This document shows positions 58,101 to 64,000 of a stretch of 64,000 nt of DNA, piece after piece. The stretch covers positions 62,001-126,000 of the forward strand of contig JAOCPU010000005.1 of NCBI GenBank assembly GCA_035772785.1. The letters run 5' to 3'. The translations under genes were made by a program, and so were the position numbers. This DNA comes from Phlebiopsis flavidoalba. Its lineage: Eukaryota > Basidiomycota > Agaricomycetes > Polyporales > Phanerochaetaceae. How positions within the stretch are numbered: position 1 is the stretch's first letter; each line of letters begins with the position of its first letter. Below the pieces are notes generated by a model, which made no database searches, was not told the origin of the DNA, and saw only the letters and a list, made by a program, of their open reading frames with translations.

Positions 58101-59025
58101 CTAGAGCTCCATCCCAACGAGGATGTAGGCCGGGTCCACCGCGAACGGAGGGGCCGTGACGACGGTGCCACCAACATACATCAACGAGTGGAGTAGCTCG
58201 CCGAGCACGGGGAGACGACTTCTCGAGCACGAGGACGAGGGCGGCACACTCGAACCGCTCGTCGGCAAGGTCAAGCAAGGCCACGATGCTGGGGTAATGT
58301 CAATCTTGGGAAGGCCAATGCAGCGTGATGGACGTACCTCTCACGGAGATTGACATGGGCAGCGCTCTTGCCGTCCACGTACAGCGTCTTCGGCTTACCT
58401 GGCAGCTCAAGCACGACACCTTCGAAGGTTGCCCCCGGTGTTGGGGGCCGAGATCTGGACGCTCTTGGCATAGGGCAGCGCACCGAGGGCGTTGCGGGGA
58501 ACAGCGTGCTGAGGAACTCGAGCGCCTGGTTGCGCTGCTTCAGACTGATGCTGTCGCCGCTCTCGTCGAGGTCGTCGGGCGTGAGCGGGGGCGTGTCCAT
58601 ATTCGGAGGCGGCACATCGCGCTTCGCGAGGATTGCGCGTGGCGGGGTCGGGAACGGGAACGCGGCGGCTGGCCCGGGGGGCGTGGCCGCGCCGGGAGAA
58701 GAGGTGCGGGAGCACACGTTGGAATCTTTAAAGCTTTCTGAACCGAATGATGATAGCGTGTTGCGGTCGGAGTCGGAGGGAGTGGGAGAGGAGGAAAGGG
58801 GAGTCGACGCCAGACTGTCTGTCACCCAGTCTGACGACCCTCTGTCAGGAGGGCATTTTGCCGTAGGGATGTCAAAAGCGCCACTACACAATGTTAGGAC
58901 ACACCCCTTGGAGACATTCGGATGTATATGACTCACCCCAGGCCCGCCAGAGAAACGTAGTAGAGTAGTAGTACATCGAGTCGTCGCCCTGAATGTGGCA
59001 GACGGCAAGCACCGCTAGGAATCAT
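58101..59025 (-). CDS. OAZ: Ornithine decarboxylase antizyme
   Basis: Polyamine-induced protein that binds ornithine decarboxylase monomers and sends them to the proteasome, closing a feedback loop. The main frame carries a Ser/Pro-rich part (GAFDIPTAKCPPDRGSSDW; LPGKPKTLYVDGKSAAHVNL). The conserved C-terminal fold follows: RESIVALLDLADERFECAAL, LVLVLEK, LGELLHSLMYVGGTVVT and PPFAVDPAYILVGMEL, stop TAG 58103-58101. The first short frame (ORF0) starts at ATG 59025. With two homopolymer corrections it reads AVLAVCHIQGDDSMYYYSTT and FSGGPG before an intron (GTGAGT…TGTGTAG). As in all antizymes, a +1 ribosomal frameshift between ORF0 and the main frame is expected; candidate sites are listed separately. 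A further frame switch at about 58280 and one at about 58205 look like sequence error. Confidence 0.85.
58845..58877 (-). promoter_or_regulatory. Candidate +1 programmed frameshift sites of antizyme
   Basis: Just downstream of the first intron the corrected ORF0 frame runs TGG CGC TTT TGA C (TTT TGA at 58877-58872). A +1 shift there enters the main frame GAC ATC CCT ACG. A TCC TGA C, the classical antizyme shift word, also occurs at 58850-58845, directly followed by main-frame GAC AGA GGG. Which is used depends on the true ORF0 phase, which local indels obscure. Antizyme frameshifting at a UGA is established for fungi and animals. Confidence 0.45.
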
Positions 59026-60146
59026 GTCGGAAGAGAAAGCCCCATCTCCAACGGTTTGACGACCGTTGCTGTAGTGAGAACCCACGTAAGTCTGAAGTTT
59101 TAGCGAAGACAGAGGGCGTGTACGAACGTGGGGCAAATACTAGACGATTGTTTTGATTGATTTATCATAGTAATATTCGACATGAGCTGCCAACTTGGTT
59201 CTGCAGAGTTTGTCAATACACGAAGAGCATCTTTTCGGGCGAGATAGGGTACTAACAAATGTGCTAACGATGGGGTTTGGAAGTCTGAAGACGTTTTCGC
59301 TGTCGGAGGGTGGTGATGAGCGAGGTGAGAGGCTGGTCTTTGGGGGCTGGCTTACTTATCGACGCTCCGACGGGACCTTGGACACCGCGCCACGTGCGCG
59401 CCTCCCAGCAGCTTTGTGGCTCCTTCGGCCGCTGCTCTCACCAGCTAAACTTTGTCCTACCCAACCTGCGGTCAACGCAGTGCAACATCTGAAACTGACG
59501 AAAAATACTTCATATTTATCATCAAGCACTCACCCCTATTTGAACGAACTATACTTTTAAATTTCGTGCGTCGTTTCCCTTAATTAGCATGGCAAAACTC
59601 AAAGAGCCTGCCATTATTTAGCTCACGTCGCATAAGCTACGAATTATCTGGCTGACATGCGTTTACCATGAGGCCAGTCACGCTCAGCCGTATGAATGCC
59701 TGGACTCTGCTGCGTATCTTTGCTCCCACTAACTCGCGCCAGCGCGGAGCACCTGGTCTCACCAGCGATGATTCCGACCTCGCTCAAGACATCGCGCTGG
59801 CAACCGAGCTCCTCTTCTGACTGTTATTACAATACGAAAAACAGGCCCGAATCAACCTGAATTATCGTGTCATGACGTTACAGCTGCGCCTTCATTTTGA
59901 CCTCCGCTCGCTAAATATGTGGCGTCAGTCCGGAAGGAAACGCTCGGGTCCGCGGCAAGCACGCTCAACGTGGCGCATACATGAACTCGGATTCCCTCCA
60001 TGTCGCAACACTGTCGCACCCGCAAATCTTCGGAAACACATGCTTCTGAATGCCCGAGTTTGCGGCTTCCAGTCATCCGCGGACACTCTTCGCGCCGATC
60101 TGCAGAGAAACCCGCGGCCGAAATACTAAATAAATGGTGCTAATCG
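59026..60146. other. Intergenic region upstream of antizyme
   Basis: About 1.1 kb. The part before the antizyme ATG is probably its leader. 59500-59660 is AT-rich. Frames here are short and unrecognised. Confidence 0.4.
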
Positions 60147-61640
60147 CTACATGCAGTAAAGTCGCTCTAAATCCCATAAAAATACACGTGTATCTGACGA
60201 GAAAACCCTATTCGTCGTTCCAGGTCCCCAAAAGGCCGAGCGGTGCGCAGGCCAGGGCCAGGGCTGCTGTTGCTGCTGCACCTCAAGCGGCCGCGCGAGG
60301 GCCAACGCCTCCGTGAGCGCGCGCACTTGGCCGGGCGTCGTGAGCTTGTAGTTCTCCTTCGACCACATTCGCGCCGTCCCGCGCTCGCGGTACGCAAATA
60401 CGCGCTCCTCAAGCACCTCCTCGATGTCAGCGGAAAGGGACGTCGTCGAAGGCACGATTGGGCTGAGCACAGGGCGCAGCGGGGAGCACGCTTCGTCGAC
60501 TTCGGGGCGGGAGAAGTAGCTGCTTGCAGCGCGAGAGGGCTTTGGCGGAGAAGACAGGACGGTGTGCGTGCTCACGGAGACGAGGATGCCGCGTTGGACC
60601 TCGACGCTCTTGACACGCCCCGCGCGGACGATGACCGCGTCGTTTATGTCCTCTATGTCGTCGTCCTCTGCCAGCGACGGCGGTGTCGACGTCTGGCGAC
60701 TGAGGCGTCATGGGCATCGCATCCGAAGCGGGTTTGTCGAGGGGGAAGGGCATAGGACTGGCAACGCGTACCAACCTTTCCCTCCTTGTCAACTTGGAAT
60801 AGCTGACTGATAGCGCACGGTCGGAGACGATGGGTCGAAGGAGACGGAGTTACCGGTCAAGGGCGCATAGCGCGGTGCTTGCGATGTCGACTTCGTGCTC
60901 CGACGGCATGGGACGATATCGAGCCCATGCGCTACGGACGCACGCTTGGAAACCTCGAGGACTGGGGCTGCTCAGCTCGGGGCAAGACGCCCGTGAGGCC
61001 GGTATCTCCTCACGCACGAACTTCATGCGCACCATCTGCTCTAGCTCCGCTGCCTTCTGCCGTTGGACATGAAGCGAGAAGTCTTTGGCGGACAGGAGCG
61101 GACTCGCGGGGGCAGATACGGAGGTGGTGAGGGTGGGCAAACCCCAATCGCGAGGTGGATGGAGAGGAGCGCTCTGGAGGACATCGCAGGACGAATAGCG
61201 ATGGTCGGGTGCGTGGTTGACTACTCGAAGCTCTCGTTTCTCCTTGAATGACGCAGCTGACCCGCTTCCGCGCTTTGTCCCAGACGCCGTGGCCGACACC
61301 TCCTTCTCAGAGTTTGAGATCAGCACGAAGTTGCCGAAACTGCTCGTTATTGATAAGGTGCCCGGCTTCGATGCCGCGCCGCCGCCACCGAGCTTCAACA
61401 TCGAGAATCGCGGTCCCGACGCCATAAGCTTTCTTGTCGCGTCGATTGAAGAGCACAACTAGATATGGCGGCTGAGATGCCGAGCAGCGCGGCGCCGACC
61501 AGGACTCCGCTGATGAGGAGGGGAAAGTTCGTTCCGTGGGACCCGTTTGCGCCTGTAGCTGGGCCGCTGGGTGACGTTGTAGGAGCTGAAAGGGATGGGG
61601 AGGGGGTCGGCAGTAGCTAATCTCTGGCGTGGCAGCGTGA
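60147..61640 (-). CDS. Single-pass membrane protein of unknown function
   Basis: The N-terminal visible part is Ser/Thr/Pro-rich (SAPTTSPSGPAATGANGSHG) and leads into one strong membrane helix, FPLLISGVLVGAALLGISAA. Basic residues follow (NRRDKKAYG, in a neighbouring frame). The cytoplasmic part is long: RFSMLKLGGGGAASKPGTLS, ITSSFGNFVLISNSEKEVSA, SAPASPLLSAKDFSLHVQRQ and KAAELEQMVRMKFVREEIPA, then ACVRSAWARYRPM. After a probable intron come DAVIVRAGRVKSVEVQRGIL, VSTHTVLSSPPKPSR, IEEVLEERVFAYRERG and WSKENYKLTTPGQVRALTEA. The signal peptide and first exon (upstream of 61640) are not resolved. A mucin-like outside plus Ser-rich inside resembles fungal wall-stress-sensor architecture, but no cysteine motif supports that. 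Family unknown. Confidence 0.45.
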
Positions 61641-63603
61641 TGCTGATGTGTACGGAGGGGTGGTGCTGCTACTGCATGGTCTGTGGCCGCAGGTGCAGGT
61701 GCGCCTGCAACGTCCATCTCTCTTCTTCAACACTCTCCTGTGTTTCGTGCCAACGTCCGACCTTTGTATCGTTGGCTCTTTCTGGCGAAAGTCTGCAATA
61801 TTCTGTACGGCAGACGAGGACCGCTGGTCAGGATGGCGTGGCTTATGGTGAGTGGCAGGTGCCATAGTGTTGGGGCGAAATGAACGTGCAGATAGGAGCG
61901 GTCGACGAGGGGAAGAACAAAGGAGACCGTTGGATGCACATCGAGTCCGTCTCTAGCCATAACTGCCCCTCGCCAGCGGCTGACATGGCGGGCGGACGCA
62001 GTCGAGTTCGAAACTGAGCCAAGACGAGGTGAGTTCAACTTGAAGTTGGGCTCACAAGCTGTGTTGGGTGGCCCACTTCTAACTAGGATACACGTGTTGT
62101 CTCACGCTATACCAGGACCCTGGACCCTATGCGGGGGCCATGTCATCCCCTAACCCCTTTCACACCCGCTAGGCTCTGCTAGTAGGTTCCCTTTGTCTTA
62201 GCCTGGGCCCCTTCGTCGCTCCTCGAAGCACGGACGTGAACTTGCCACGTTGGTCAAATGGGCGCCTCACACAGAGTGCCGTCGCTAGCTGCTGTGCCTC
62301 GGGTTGAGAAGCTGGCCGTGTCTGGTAAAAAGACCTCTGCGATCGTCTTCACGCTTCGTGAACTCAAAAGCTGGGCGTATGTACGAAACTTCCGATCACT
62401 GTGTCTTTCTTGGCCTCTGGAAACTACTCGTCTCTCGACCGGAAATCGGCCACCCCGTGCGCCCGAAGATACGACCGAGTACTGGTACACGGCGTATGCA
62501 GAGTTCGCTATCATAGCCCTGTGAAATTGGGCCATCGTATCGATTACCGCCATCTGGACTCGTATCTCGGACGACAGGTCTCGTTAGTCGCGCCACATGA
62601 TCGATTTCTTCTCTCGGGGGCCTCCTGCTCGCCCAACTTTGCTCGACTTTTTCGATATTTCTCATGCACGTCCGCACGCCAAAATTCCCGTTTGTGCCCG
62701 GATTTCACACCCACAACGCAAACGGTAACTTGACTCAGAGAATTCGGCGCCCAGGAACACTGATCGGGCGCTGGGAAAGCTCTCGGTTGATCAAATTCCC
62801 GGGAAAAGCCATTCTGTATAAGAATAAGATCAGCGCGTCGAAATGCCCGCAACACTCACCTTGACTTATCCCTCGCTCATCTCAGCCCCGCCGAACTCGA
62901 ATTAATCAGTTTGGACTTATATTGACACTCTTTTGATTCTCGACGCTCATTTTATCATGGGCGCGCGGATTTATGGAACGAAACATCACCTTTTGGGGGA
63001 TTGGTAGGCGTTGTTATGACCGCGCTGAAGCTCAAGGATCGCTATGATGCCTGTTTGTATCTCATTGTCATTCCTGTCCACGGTCGTGTTTCCATCTCAG
63101 ACCCCGCAGATCATCAATTGCCTGCTGAGGAGCAGGCTTGGCCTCGGACAAGGACCTGTCGCGCTACACAGTCCCGTTGATGAGGAAACGGGTAGAACTT
63201 TGCCTGATACTCTCAGTATCGACACCCCACAATACCTTCTGCCAGGCCGAAGCGTAAGCGCGCAGCGGACTGCTGCATGTGCTGTGGTCTCAAGTGCGTT
63301 CGTACTTATCAAGTCTCTCTGCTCTGTCTTATTGATGCACCGACTTAAAAAAGGTGCGGTCTCTTTTGGAAAGCCTTCGGTATCGTCTGTTTGTTGTTTT
63401 TGGCTTGGCAAGCGGTCAAGTTAGTCTTTTGGCTTGTAACGGTCGGTAGTACTTCAGGTTCTCTACAGGCACACGGACTCTGAGTTTCTGTTCAGCCTTC
63501 GCCTACTGGTCTCGAAGGAATGCCTGTTTACAGCAAGTCGCTGGGTGTGTGCCGATGCAAGATTCATTTATAACCCAGAACAAAACCCTTTACTCGATTC
63601 CCA
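61641..63603. other. Region without a supported gene, possibly including 5' exons on both sides
   Basis: About 2 kb. 61641-61870 may hold the first exon of the membrane protein on minus. 62040-62240 has an odd pyrimidine-rich segment with no coding potential. 63000-63430 on plus has frames such as RYDACLYLIVIPVHGRVSIS that could be 5' exons of the gene entering at 63604. Nothing is firm. Confidence 0.3.
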
Positions 63604-64000
63604 TTGGTGTTTCTAAGGCCGACTCTTCACTCACCATCCGCGGACGTTCTGTTTGGCACCATTGTCCTCGCCGAAGGTGCAAACGACGCTGAAGATATCA
63701 AACTCGAAATGGTGTGCTACGAGCTGACAAGAAAGAGCTCCTCGATCAGGTTCAATTCCGGTACCCGACGGCTGAAGACGTCAAAGATGGCCTGTCTCAG
63801 AGCTCGGTACATCTCGACACCGTGACAAAGCCTGGCTCTTGTATGCGCTACGACATTGTCTTGCGCATCCCTCCCGCACTCAAAGAGCTTTTAATCAAGT
63901 CCTCGTCCGTTGCTCAACTCCGGTTTGCCGAAGACGCACAAATTACACTCGACAGTCTGCGTGGTCGATTTCCAAGCAATCGGCGAGAACAGCGAGCTTT
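63604..64000 (+). CDS. Unidentified gene running off the window end
   Basis: A coding-like stretch alternates between two frames. It reads KADSSLTIRGRSV, then DVLFGTIVLAEGANDAEDIK and LEMVCYEL. It continues as KKELLDQVQFRYPTAEDVKD, HLDTVTKPGSCMRYDIVLRI and PPALKELLIKSSSVAQLRFA, and reaches the last base. It looks like a beta-rich domain of alternating hydrophobic residues. I do not recognise it; the C-terminus lies outside the window. One-base shifts near 63650 and 63735. Confidence 0.4.

Noticed and set aside
62040..62240. Possible transposon fragment with repeated GGGCCC-like words
   Set aside because: No terminal inverted repeats, target-site duplication or coding trace could be found by eye.

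Overview
This window is nuclear DNA of a filamentous basidiomycete, most likely an Agaricomycete (wood-decay type). The signs are several class I hydrophobins, DUF6535 and DUF6533 membrane proteins, a GH79 glycoside hydrolase, a Zn2Cys6/fungal_trans regulator, and short introns (about 50-60 nt) with GTGAGT-type donors. Genus and species cannot be read from the sequence. No rRNA, tRNA, CRISPR or complete transposon was recognised. Most calls rest on recognising family motifs by eye, without a database search.

Throughout the window, exons that align well with their families break by one base, usually an extra or missing base in a homopolymer. The same fault occurs in housekeeping genes (SSL1, antizyme) and in accessory genes. 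I therefore read most breaks as sequence or assembly error rather than gene decay. Gene spans below are loci; exact exon-by-exon proteins need polished sequence or RNA-seq.

Layout. 0.2-1 kb: end of a possible TCP11/Sok1-like gene. 1.5-10.8 kb: a hydrophobin cluster of four recognisable class I hydrophobins (one on minus, three on plus) and one degenerate copy, most with a TATA box 70-95 nt before the ATG. 12.6-14.7 kb: a secreted protein built from repeated exons, each ending in the same intron phase. 15.2-18.8 kb: a Gfo/Idh/MocA oxidoreductase, an Ala/Lys-rich LEA-like protein and a small unknown gene, all on minus. 21.2-21.6 kb: a GTCAC/GTGAAC-rich repeat. 22-25.2 kb: a large ankyrin-repeat protein. 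26.4-28.3 kb: a GH79 enzyme, followed by a fungal-specific transcription factor (29-32 kb). 33.3-37.2 kb: a DUF6535 membrane protein and poorly resolved unknown exons. 37.6-40.2 kb: a conserved unknown protein and a Cys-rich single-pass membrane protein (minus). 40.5-42.2 kb: TFIIH subunit SSL1. 42.6-52 kb: an aquaporin-family channel, a mitochondrial-type J protein, a GPCR-like protein and a DUF6533 seven-helix protein, all on minus. 56.2-61.6 kb: a DUF1771-Smr protein ending in a CaaX box, ornithine decarboxylase antizyme and an unknown membrane protein (minus). The window ends inside an unidentified plus-strand gene.

Functionally it mixes housekeeping genes (TFIIH, polyamine control, J protein, Smr) with genes for the cell surface and outside world: hydrophobins coating aerial hyphae, a modular secreted protein, seven-helix receptors, a channel and a glucuronidase-like hydrolase.
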